From positions 15,282,618 through 15,346,617 of the forward strand of contig OX438759.1 in assembly GCA_949316235.1 (NCBI GenBank): a stretch of DNA of 64,000 nt, given 5' to 3'. The notes beneath the pieces were generated by a model. It saw only the letters and a program-made list of their open reading frames with translations, had not been told where the DNA came from and made no database searches. Source of the DNA: Oegoconia quadripuncta (Eukaryota; Arthropoda; Insecta; Lepidoptera; Autostichidae). Below are positions 55,322 to 64,000 of this stretch, piece by piece (positions within the stretch are counted from its first letter, which is position 1; every line of letters begins with the position of its first letter). The position numbers and the translations under genes were made by a program.

Positions 55322-58300
55322 GTAAGCCCTTCAAATACAAGACAAGCATCTAAACTACAACTCTTTTTGTGTAGACTACTAAGGTATCCTAGAGTAGTAC
55401 AGAGATTTTTATACCGCAATTAATTTATTTTCATTGATAGTTGTAGAATTGCACCAACCCATCTTTTCCCATGAATGTCGTAAAAGCGATTAAACGACTT
55501 TACACCAATAAATCTATCGCCGGCGATATGGGCTCACCTTCTATCAAGTGTACATCGTCATCAACCTTACATGTCCCCACTGTTGGGTCGCAGCTTACTC
55601 TCACTTGGGAGAGAGTATGGGCTATAATTAGGGTTGCCATACGTCCCAGTTAATGTCACAGTATTTGACCATCCCGTCCCGTATTACTATTATGTCCCGT
55701 ATTTCGACAAAATACGGAAATAGAACAGAAGGGCGCGAGCGCGATAGCCACTACTGTGGAGATAATATCATCAGATCAATACCCATCTGTTAGAAAACTC
55801 ATATACTACGTGCACATGCGTACAAAAGTAGTTAAATATAATAAAACATAGTTCAAAAGCCGCGTGTCGGTATTGAATGTCTTAGGTTCGAGTTTTAGGC
55901 ATCAGAAAAGAAAACGTCCCGTATTGACTTCTAGAAGTTATGGCAACCCTAGCTATAATCCAACACAACCCAGTGTTGATTGGTGGATTTGTATTTGACT
56001 AGCGGCCACTTGAGCAGTTTTTTTAAGCCTTTAATTGAAACCATCGATAACGATTATTTAACGTGCTCTCCAAAGCACGGAAACATTCGTATTAAAATGT
56101 TGTCATCTATCCAAAGACTGAGTACGCCAGATATTGCTTAACGATAGCGACTGCGGTGCCTTTGATACAAAGGTCGTCAAACTATGTACGAGTGTGAATA
56201 TTAACTTCTTAAAGTGTATTTGTTGAAGAATCTCATACTTTCTTATATACTTCCAGGCCAGATGGCAGATCTCTATGTACAGGAGGGGACACGAAGTACT
56301 TCTCCTGCCAGACACAAGACTGTCCTGCTGGCACTAAAGATTTCAGGTCGGAGCAGTGTTCAGAACACGACAGCGAATCCTTTCGAGGCGTTAGATATAC
56401 GTGAGTCTTTGTTATTACCTTCCATAAGATCCATGCAGCTTATGTGAATAAACCACAAAGAACTGACGTTCTATTATGTAGTTTCATCGATATGGTCATG
56501 AAGTATGATTGGTTGACTCATTTGATTTGGCAATTTGACGGTTTCTATTTGGTCAATGTATTGGTGACGATACCGATAAGGTTACATAGTTTAGGGCCTG
56601 GTCATACACCATTATCATAATAAAATAACTGCAAGAAATCACAAAATTTTAAATGACTTTTCTCCATTAACTAGTATGAGGATACATTTATATAATTTCT
56701 GACTTTACTTGATGCCTATAGGTGGGTACCATATACGAAGGCGCCGAATCCATGTGAGCTGAACTGCATGCCTAAATCGGAGAGGTTCTACTACCGGCAC
56801 AAGACGCAGGTTGTCGACGGGACGAGGTGTGACGAGGAGTCATTCAATGTCTGCGTGAACGGTACTTGTCAGGTACTGTACGTGGTGCTGTACTTATATA
56901 GATAGATTGACGTGAACGATATATTGAAGATAATTATAATATAATAATAATAATTATAAACATATATCCGTCAATAGCTATCCAACAAAAAATCGCTTTC
57001 AAACGCTTCAGCCGTTTTCGTGCTAGAATGCTACAGATAGACAAGAAATAGGTTGACCTAATAAATAACACAAATTAATCAAATACGCTTATTTATATAA
57101 GGAACAATGTATTTTTCGTTGTTGTGAATTATGTAGACATATTACTTTTTCAATCTTATATTTGCCCTTGTGATATGCCAATGAGAGCCTTCCACAGCTA
57201 GCTCCCGCTCCCCTGAGCTGTTAGGGAGAATCCCTTCTCCCTAACAGCTCAGGGGAGCGGGAGCTAGTGATTGAAAACCAGCGTTGCTCGAGACCATGTT
57301 CTCAAGTAAGTAAATACTGAATCACTTCCTTTTGCCTAATAACAATACCTAAGTATACTAACCTAATTTTACATTATATTTTATAATCTGTAACTAAGCA
57401 AACTGATTTAGTGTACATACATAAAAAACTGTTGTGCCTTTGTTATTAGAACAATAAAGACCATTATTATTGTTAAAAATTTAGAAATAACATACTCATA
57501 ACAACAAGCGGCATTGACACAACAGGTTAATAAAACAGATGCCCATGAATGAGTTCTATAGTCCTCCCTAGTAATGAACACCCTAGGTCCCTACGGAAAG
57601 CAGTATCCCGCCGCCATCATAAATCAGTATTCAGTAAATTAGGCGTTTATATATGGGTCGACTATTTGGGTGTACATATTTTAATTGATTTCAGCCGGTC
57701 GGTTGTGATATGATGCTGGGTTCGAACGCCAGAGAGGACAGGTGCCGCGAGTGTCGAGGGAACAACACGAACTGTCACACCGTCGCTGGAAATGTACCAC
57801 CTGAACAGGATCTCAGAAGAGGTAGAGGGGTAGACTAATTACGTAGCATACACGGACCAGAAAAAAAAATCCGCGGATATAATAAAGCACTTGAGAAACT
57901 TAAAAATGTGGTTATTCTGTATAGCCCAGGGAAAATACGGTTTGACCTCGGAAAAACGAATAACCGCGATTTTCTTGAAACTTGAAACAATAAAGTGTTG
58001 TAAATGTAGTAACAATTGCTAAAAATTAAGCATTTGTAAGACACGCAAGTGCTAAGTAAATAACTAGATGAGCTAAAGTTGAAAAATGTGTTTCTTTAAA
58101 AAAAAATTATCGTTACATAATATTAGTTCTCATTTTTATTTCTTAAGCAATGCAGCTCGACGATATTTTCTACTAAAGCACATGCATGCCTAACTATAAC
58201 ATTCTTAGTTTTTCATCCATCAATAAGTTAACTATGTTTAACAAAAGTCTACCTAATTAAATATCAGTTAGTATTTAGATACAAATTAAAAATAAGGTTT

Positions 58301-61300
58301 TCTAAAAAAATCTAGACTAAGCGCTCGTTTTTTTACATTTACATTACATCTCTAATATACCTCTATAAGATAGCAATTATATAAGTCGGTTCTGAATAAT
58401 GTTTAGCTCAGCTAACTTTTTACCGTATTTTCCCTGGGCTAGTAATCCTGTTTGTTCGGGTCTCGTCTGAGATTTCTGGTAGCCATAGGACGACCGTAAA
58501 GTTTTAAAACAAAACCGTAGACCGTAGAGGGTTTTTTTTTTTTTTTTTTTTTTTTTATGCACGACGGGTTTGTACTTGACCTCAATCACACCTGATGTTA
58601 AGTGAAGATGAGGTCGAAGGTGGAAGCGTACTGACCCGGGAACCCCAACATATTTGGGGTACCGGAACACAACAATGCTATTAACATTGCTGCTTGGCGG
58701 CAGATTTAGATAAGATGGTGGTAGCTAGCCAGGCGGACATTTAAAATGCGAGTTGGGCCTAGGGGCTTACAGAATAAAGCAGCTGATTAAATTTAATTTT
58801 TCCAAAAAAAAAAAATGACTATCGGGAAAAGGTTGCGTTATTGCATCAAACACATATCGTCTTGTAAGTAGGTACAATCGGGTTCATAACTGCATATACT
58901 CGTAATATAGACCTAGCTCAATTTTTGTTTTAAAACAAGTATCATTAATAATCTTATGTAGGTAATAGGTATAGTATATAGTAGCTAGTATATTTGACTG
59001 CACAAGAATTAAAAATATATTCAGTTATAAATTTCTTTGGTGCTGTAGTAGTGGATATGCACTGGATATATGTACATGAATCCTATTGCACGTCAGTAAA
59101 TAAATATATTGTTTTATGTATAAAGGAGACGTGTGACGATCGGCGCACTATAGTGTAAGTTGTGCGTGAGGCACGTATTTACAAAATGAGCACGTCGGCG
59201 TTTTTCATGTGGCTAAACTTTCGATCTCAGAATAACCCTCTTTTTTTAATCATCAGTACTTTTACAACACAGCGCGCACAGACATACTGACATCTGATAA
59301 TTCTGATAATTTCTTATTATTAACTCTTACGCAGGTGTGAATTTTATTGTAGACCTTTCATAAGCCAGGCACCTTGTAATTCTGTGGTTACAATTACTTC
59401 GACTGCCAAATACCTACAGACATGCATTCAACGAAATCAAGCTTTAACATTTAAAATAATGTCTGTGTTATGCTTACAGGATACAACGATCTAATTCTTA
59501 TACCGGAAGGTGCTACAAATATTTATATAGGAGAAGTAAGAGAATCAAATAACTACCTCGGTAAGTACTGTCGTTTATCTATAATAAATAAGTACCTACA
59601 AAATCTATTTTAACCGCTTTTCTCATTTTGATGGTATTTTGTGTTTACTCTGTTACCTCGTAACTTCCGCATCTAAAAACCGATTTCAATTTAATATCTA
59701 CTGCACTGCTCCGCGTTTCACTATACGTGATCGAATCAAGAATGAAGAAATCCGTAGGCGAACGAAGGTCACTGACAAGCCCAGCGGATTTGCAAGTGGA
59801 AGTGGCAGTGGGCAGGGAGCATAGCTCTAAGAACTGATGTCCATCAGGGCATTAAAGTTCTTGAGTGGAGACCACGAACCGGCAAGCGCAGCGTAGATGT
59901 CCACTAACAAGGTGGACAGACGACCTGATAAACGTCGCGGGAAATCGCTGGATGCAGGCCACTACCAACAGGTCACTCTGGAATTCTATGCGGGAGACTT
60001 ATGTTCAGCAGTGGATGTCCTGTCGCTGATATGATGATGATGCACTGCAATCGAGAAATAGAGAATCAAATCCAATGGAATCAGTTATAGAAATATTATA
60101 AGTACATTTAAGGGGCGGATAGATCTTCAACGTTCCATATCTATCACATACATGTTTGCATAAGTATATTATATACTACTCATTCCCCTTATCGCGCACG
60201 AAACAACTTTTGGTATTTCCTTTTAATTCGGAAACTAATAGATATTTCGAAAATGTGAAACTAGCTAATATTTGGTTTAATTATCACTAAAAAGTATCAT
60301 ATTCCTAAAGTATTTGCGCAATGTCAGACGTAACTTTGGATATATTTTTCTATTGACAATTTCAAGGAATCCTGTTTATGAAACACATTGATCACTAGTA
60401 TAAGGCCTGTTTTATATTATATAATTAATATCAATACAAAGATAATACTTGACGCATTATTGATAAAACTAGGCAGGTTAAGCCAAGTGAGGTTTGAGGA
60501 CCTTTAATTTTATAAAATCTATCAATATTACCCCGTGCCAATCCGTTGTTGGGTCCTGCACCCGGTCCTTGTTTCTTACAGATCTAATCTTTGTCTATCT
60601 AAGGTCAACTCTTCAAAGAAATCTTCAAAAATTTCAAAGACATATCATCAGATTTCCATGCAATTTCCAGCACTCCGGTCAAAGAAGGACAACGTGTACT
60701 ACCTGAATGGGGAATACCACATCGATTTCCCTCGGCGGCTGCTCATAGCTGGCGCTATGTGGCAGTACGAGCGCAGCCAGCGAGGGTTCGCTGCACCAGA
60801 CAAGCTACGCTGCCTGGGACCCACTACCGAACCACTCTATCTTTCTGTCAGTACTTACAACAAGAATGTTTAAGTAGATAAACCACTAAATGCACTATTA
60901 AACAGGTCTCATAACAGTGACCTCATGTCCGAGAGATTTACTTTATCCTTATTTTTTATGTTCTTAAAATGTTGCCTAAAACTAGATATAGACAATTTTT
61001 CCAAAGACTGGGTTATACAAGCAGTGTTCAGTCGACAGCACGAGTACAGTAACACTACCAATGTAAGCTGGACGCACGACGCTACCGTAAATGTAAACGC
61101 AGCGAGACCTTAGACTGGAAGTTTTAGGGTAGTCGTGTGGCCGCGTGTACATTTTCAGTTAGGAAAGTCGAGACGAGGTTACCAGAGCCACAATTCAGTA
61201 AAATAACCTCACATGCTTCAGATTCTTCTGCAAGACGACAACGTGGGTATTGACTACGAGTACAGCATACCTTCGGCTCTGGCCCCGCCTCCAAACCAGC

Positions 61301-64000
61301 AGTACAACTGGGTACATGACGAGTTTACCGAGTGCAGTGCTACTTGTGGTGGAGGTAAGCACAAACATCGCACCGATCTCCATAGAAGTCACCACTTACT
61401 CTTGGATTTGAGTAAGCTTCTCGAGTACAAAAGACAAAACTAATTCGAAACTAGAAAGGGTGTGATTAATTAAGTTTATGATTGTAGTTAACTGTATTTC
61501 ATTAAATAAAACACGGACCAGTGTATCGAGATCTAGCCATGTCCAGAATTAGTCGAATCGTGATCGAAGACTGTCGAGATCCGCTCAAATCGAGAACTTG
61601 TCGTATCGAGATGTAGTCAAATCGAGGTCTAGCCTTACCGATAATAATTCAGTATTTCATATTCAACCGCAAAATACCAATAGATATCACCAAGTTCAAT
61701 ACGTAGCTAATGCACAGGTGCATGCCGGTGTCAGAACTGTACGGTGAGGAATACAACTGTATATCCTATCAGCTCAGCTCATTTACAATTCAAAAACTGA
61801 CAAAAATACTGCAGGTTTTCAAACACGCACGGTGACCTGCCGATCTCGCGAAGAACTGGAAGTGGTAGACGACGGTCTCTGTGACGAGGGTCTAAAGCCG
61901 GCCACCAACATGACGTGCAACACACAGCCCTGCGCCGCTCACTGGGCCGAAGGCCCTTGGAGCCCTTGCACCAAGCCCTGCGGTGAGGGTGGCTCCAGGT
62001 CGCGGCAAGTGCATTGTGAGAAGATCATCACTAATGGGTTGGTTTTATGGAATAATATCATTAACAAGTGCTTGCTATACTAAAGATTTTGAGTCGAGAT
62101 TGAAAATAGGTGTTCACGCCAGCACAGAGGATTCACTTGATGTTATAACATTTTTGAAATTGACACAGACCAATAAATTGATAACATCCTCAGATATCCA
62201 TCCATGGTGGCTGATAAAGAATGCTTTGACTTGCTGGGACCGAAGCCCGAACTTTATCAGGAGTGCAATAAGGATGCAATCTGTCCAAAATGGTTCACTG
62301 GACCATGGAAAAATGTAAGTAACTCTTTGTCGGACACTAGTCAACTTAGAGTTCCGTAGCAAACTTATGCTCTAAGTTGCATACTTTAACTTTGTAGCTT
62401 TGAATCACGAACCGTAAATTCAATTTTGTTGATTGGTAACTAAAATTATGGACAGCTAAAAAATTTATTAACAAATGTCATAAAAATGTTGTTGTTAGTG
62501 TTGAAACTAGGAATCTTGATATTTTTTTCTAATTTTTGAAACACACCGATGAAAACTTTAAGATGAAAGAAGAATTTCATAATCGAGATTGAAAAGTTTC
62601 CTAGGAAAGTTAACTTTATCACTGTTATAGTAGGAGATAATTAAATTTAATTATAACGTCACGTATCAGTCACCTTAATTATAATTTACTTCATAATTTT
62701 ACTAATTCTAATTACAGTGTGTACTGTGTTCATAAATGAGGAAGTGTCTCATACCCCCCTGTTTATTACATTAAATTTGGTGGAAAGACCAGACGAAGTG
62801 ACATGTAGATTGACAAATGTTCATTACGAAATTTTGCTACGAAACTCTAACTTACAATCCATCACCTATCACTCTCCATGTGTAGTGCGACAAACTTTGC
62901 GGAGACGGCAAGCAAACTCGCCAGGTAGTGTGCTACCAGAAGACCGATGGACGTATAGAGGTGCTGGCAGATAGCGAGTGTGCAGACGACAAGCCAGAGG
63001 CGGAGCAGGCCTGCATACTCCATCCGTGTGATGGTGTTGATTGGGTGATCTCCGATTGGAATGGGGTAAGACTATTACGGTATCCCACCTTCGGCTATCC
63101 CATCATCAACGGTCTCTGGTGCTGTCCGTGGTATATTAAATTAGGGAGTCGAGATTCAGTTGGCTTTCCTCCATAGGATTCCCCTTTTGGATGTAACGCA
63201 TCAAATTGGCTACACTCCCATTTATTGAAGGGAAGTGGGACTTTCTTTCTTACATACTGTTACACACTAAAATTATTTCTTTGCATTAAATACAGCGTTT
63301 AAGTTTTGCTAAACGCTCGCAAGGATAGGTCTTAACAACTATAATAATCCTTTTGTGTTACTTCAGTGCGACAGTTGCCTGTCAACCGTGCGATCTCGCA
63401 CAGCAGAGTGCGCGACCAAGGACCGCGTGGTTGTGAACTCAACCTTCTGCTCCTACCATCCCACCCCGGTTCTGGAGGAGCCTTGCGACAAGGGCAAGCT
63501 GCCGGCCTGTGAGGTGCAGTGGTATGCCACACAGTGGAGCAATGTGAGTATAACGATTCAAGGAATCCTCCTAACTGCGGTGCTAATGATGCAGTGAAAT
63601 GTTACACGGTACTATTCATGTCATGCAAAGTTAAGAACTCTGCTCCGTTCCTTCGGAACGTCAACTGCTTTAGCGAAAATAGCAAAGAATTAGAACTAAG
63701 ACCCCGCAGTAATCGATTCTTCCGAAAGAAAGCCAGGAAATTAAAGTGATCTTACTAGATTTCTATTATTTATTAAGAGACGCTGCATAGCAAGTATGTT
63801 CTTCATCTTAGCTCCTATTTTAAAATTAGGATTTTTTATTGCTATCGTTATTTTCAACTTAATATGGTAAAAAACAGAAAATCCTCACTCTAATAAGAAA
63901 TAATGGCTTTCACATGCCAGTGTTCAGTTCTATGCGGGAAAGGAATCCAGTCCCGCCGTGTGTTCTGCGGCCTGTTCGACGGCTCATCCGTGCTGAAGGT
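55143..64000 (+). CDS. Papilin gene, partial (12 exons, continues past the window)
   Basis: Papilin is a secreted extracellular-matrix glycoprotein of the ADAMTS-like family, found in basement membranes and known to inhibit ADAMTS proteases. Twelve exons (55143-55321, 56257-56400, 56722-56872, 57695-57821, 59480-59560, 60671-60846, 61222-61354, 61815-62037, 62194-62314, 62886-63065, 63367-63543, 63921-64000) all have GT/AG borders and keep one frame, giving about 590 residues. Order: basic stretch, TSP1 repeat 1 (about residues 32-60), Cys-rich module (60-200), spacer (201-300), then TSP1 repeats 2 to 6. This is the papilin cassette; there is no metalloprotease domain, which excludes ADAMTS proteases in the part seen. 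The signal peptide exon is upstream and unseen. Later TSP1, Kunitz and Ig domains are expected downstream. Exon borders are my own reading. Confidence 0.92.
55322..56256 (+). other. Papilin intron with repeat and hAT-type element
   Basis: 55555-55628 and 55952-56010 form one copy of the repeat also at 32820-32950, split by the hAT-type element 55629-55951. Confidence 0.7.
55629..55951. mobile_element. hAT-type MITE in a papilin intron, 8-bp duplication
   Basis: 323 bp. The ends TAGGGTTGCCAT and ATGGCAACCCTA are perfect inverted repeats, flanked by GCTATAAT at 55621-55628 and 55952-55959. CGTCCCGTATT-like words also mirror inside both ends. No coding capacity. Confidence 0.92.
56257..56400 (+). 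CDS. Papilin exon b: Cys-rich module, first part
   Basis: Starts after ttccag and ends before gtgagt. Encodes PDGRSLCTGGDTKYFSCQTQ followed by DCPAGTKDFRSEQC, which finishes TSP1 repeat 1 and enters the ADAMTS-type Cys-rich module. Phase 2 to 2. Confidence 0.92.
56722..56872 (+). CDS. Papilin exon c: Cys-rich module, second part
   Basis: Begins after cctatag and ends before gtactg. Encodes WVPYTKAPNPCELNCMPKSE and later RCDEESFNVCVNGTCQ with the conserved Cys pattern. Ends in phase 0. Confidence 0.92.
56873..57694 (+). other. Papilin intron with perfect hairpin
   Basis: Contains the 33-bp-arm palindrome 57198-57267 and a short LINE-tail-like word (agaacaataaagaccattat). No other feature. 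Confidence 0.7.
57198..57267. repeat. Perfect hairpin, 33-bp GC-rich arms
   Basis: Arms 57198-57230 and 57235-57267 are exact reverse complements around TCCC. If transcribed in the papilin pre-mRNA it would form a very stable stem. Confidence 0.95.
57695..57821 (+). CDS. Papilin exon d: end of Cys-rich module
   Basis: After gatttcag, before gtagag. Encodes PVGCDMMLGSNAREDRCREC and NNTNCHTVAGNV. NNT is a possible N-glycosylation site. Ends in phase 1. Confidence 0.92.
57822..59479 (+). other. Papilin intron with SINE-A
   Basis: A 5'-truncated SINE-A copy in reverse lies at 58531-58748. The rest is AT-rich with no other support. Confidence 0.7.
58531..58748 (-). repeat. SINE-A copy, 5'-truncated, in papilin intron
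   Basis: A ~27-base T-run (poly-A) at 58531-58557, then acgacgggtttgtacttgac and the SINE-A body to ggctagctaccac/tgtccgcctgg in reverse. The tRNA-like head is absent. Confidence 0.85.
59480..59560 (+). CDS. Papilin exon e: start of spacer
   Basis: After cttacag, before gtaagt. Encodes YNDLILIPEGATNIYIGEVR and ESNNYL, the ADAMTS spacer-type start (IPEGATNI). Phase 1 to 1. Confidence 0.92.
59561..60670 (+). other. Papilin intron with RTE-type LINE end
   Basis: 59832-60045 carries the RTE-type 3' end described below. Nothing else supported. Confidence 0.7.
59832..60045 (+). mobile_element. RTE-type LINE 3' end in papilin intron
   Basis: KVLEWRPRTGKRSVDVH in one frame, with stops nearby, then ttatgttcagcagtggatgt c and a gatatgatgatgatg tail. 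Same family as 54450-54682. Confidence 0.7.
60671..60846 (+). CDS. Papilin exon f: spacer core
   Basis: After aatttccag, before gtcagt. Encodes LRSKKDNVYYLNGEYHIDFP, then AGAMWQYERSQRGFAAPDKL and LGPTTEPLYLS, strongly papilin-like. Phase 1 to 0. The donor GTCAGT is weaker than the others. Confidence 0.9.
61222..61354 (+). CDS. Papilin exon g: end of spacer, start of TSP1 repeat 2
   Basis: After catgcttcag (weak pyrimidine tract), before gtaagc. Encodes ILLQDDNVGIDYEYSIP, then YNWVHDEFTECSATCGGG. Phase 0 to 1. Confidence 0.9.
61355..61814 (+). other. Papilin intron with degenerate tandem repeat
   Basis: 61528-61636 hold about six imperfect 15-18-bp units built around tcgagatctagtc. No other feature. 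Confidence 0.55.
61815..62037 (+). CDS. Papilin exon h: TSP1 repeat 2 and most of repeat 3
   Basis: After ctgcag. Encodes FQTRTVTCRSREELEVVDDG ... TCNTQPC (repeat 2; NMT glycosylation motif) and WAEGPWSPCTKPCGEGG (repeat 3) to CEKIITN. Donor read as GG/GTTGGT, the weakest in the gene. Joining to the next exon gives ITNGYPS, which keeps the frame. Confidence 0.85.
62194..62314 (+). CDS. Papilin exon i: end of TSP1 repeat 3, start of repeat 4
   Basis: After acatcctcag, before gtaagt. Encodes YPSMVADKECFDLLGPKPEL, CNKDAICPKWFTGPWKN. Ends in phase 0 directly before the next Cys codon. Confidence 0.9.
62315..62885 (+). other. Papilin intron without recognised content
   Basis: AT-rich; nothing supported. 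Confidence 0.6.
62886..63065 (+). CDS. Papilin exon j: TSP1 repeat 4, start of repeat 5
   Basis: After atgtgtag, before gtaaga. Encodes CDKLCGDGKQTRQVVC ... CILHPCDGVDWVISDWNG. Phase 0 to 0. Confidence 0.88.
63367..63543 (+). CDS. Papilin exon k: TSP1 repeat 5, start of repeat 6
   Basis: After gttacttcag, before gtgagt. Encodes CDSCLSTVRSRTAEC ... CDKGKLPACEVQWYATQWSN. The usual CG pair of TSP1 repeats is altered (two residues between the first two Cys and no following Gly). NST is a possible N-glycosylation site. Phase 0 to 0. Confidence 0.9.
63921..64000 (+). CDS. Papilin exon l: TSP1 repeat 6, cut by the window edge
   Basis: After catgccag. Encodes CSVLCGKGIQSRRVFCGLFD and continues to the window end without a stop or donor. 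Confidence 0.88.

Noticed and set aside
60535..60873. 112-codon uninterrupted frame as a single-exon gene
   Set aside because: Only the part from 60671 to 60846 matches papilin; the rest is intron read-through.

Overview
The window looks like a piece of a lepidopteran (moth or butterfly) nuclear genome. It is AT-rich, split by introns, and crowded with short tRNA-derived SINEs, LINE 3' ends, CTAGT-ended Lep1-like Helitron remnants and foldback DNA elements. No prokaryotic operon structure, CRISPR array, genuine tRNA or rRNA gene was seen. The species cannot be named from the sequence alone.

Layout. Positions 1-55142 hold no host gene that I can recognise. They are a mosaic of transposons, often one inside another. 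The main elements are: (i) four members of one Tc1/mariner-type family with 268-bp terminal inverted repeats. Two are full length (9098-11217, plus; 27324-29439, minus) with intact transposase frames, and two are internally deleted (5533-6397 and 40564-41584). (ii) A complete, very young BEL/Pao LTR retrotransposon (45769-52573, minus) with a single 1801-codon gag-pol frame, 402-bp LTRs that look identical, a CCCCC target duplication and a tRNA-like primer-binding site. (iii) 5'-truncated LINE copies of several clades. (iv) At least four tRNA-derived SINE families. (v) Several small terminal-inverted-repeat elements, among them two hAT-type elements with clear 8-bp target duplications and a PIF/Harbinger-like element with TAA duplications.

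Positions 55143-64000 carry twelve consecutive coding exons, plus strand, of a papilin gene (secreted ADAMTS-like extracellular-matrix protein). All exon junctions keep one reading frame, giving about 590 residues. In order they encode a basic pro-peptide-like stretch, TSP1 repeat 1, the cysteine-rich module, the spacer, and TSP1 repeats 2-6. The signal-peptide exon lies upstream and was not found. The remaining repeats and the expected Kunitz and Ig domains lie beyond the window. The introns contain a hAT-type element, a SINE, an RTE-type LINE end and a perfect hairpin.

How the parts relate: papilin is the only apparent host gene. The two intact transposases could in principle mobilise the deleted siblings that share their ends, and the BEL/Pao element appears autonomous. 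The most useful unusual observations are the DD40D spacing of the long-TIR transposase, a 4-bp deletion that removes one copy's stop codon, three perfect hairpins with sharply defined arms, and a shared hairpin near the 3' ends of different LINE copies. I did not find convincing evidence of a wholly new biological system.
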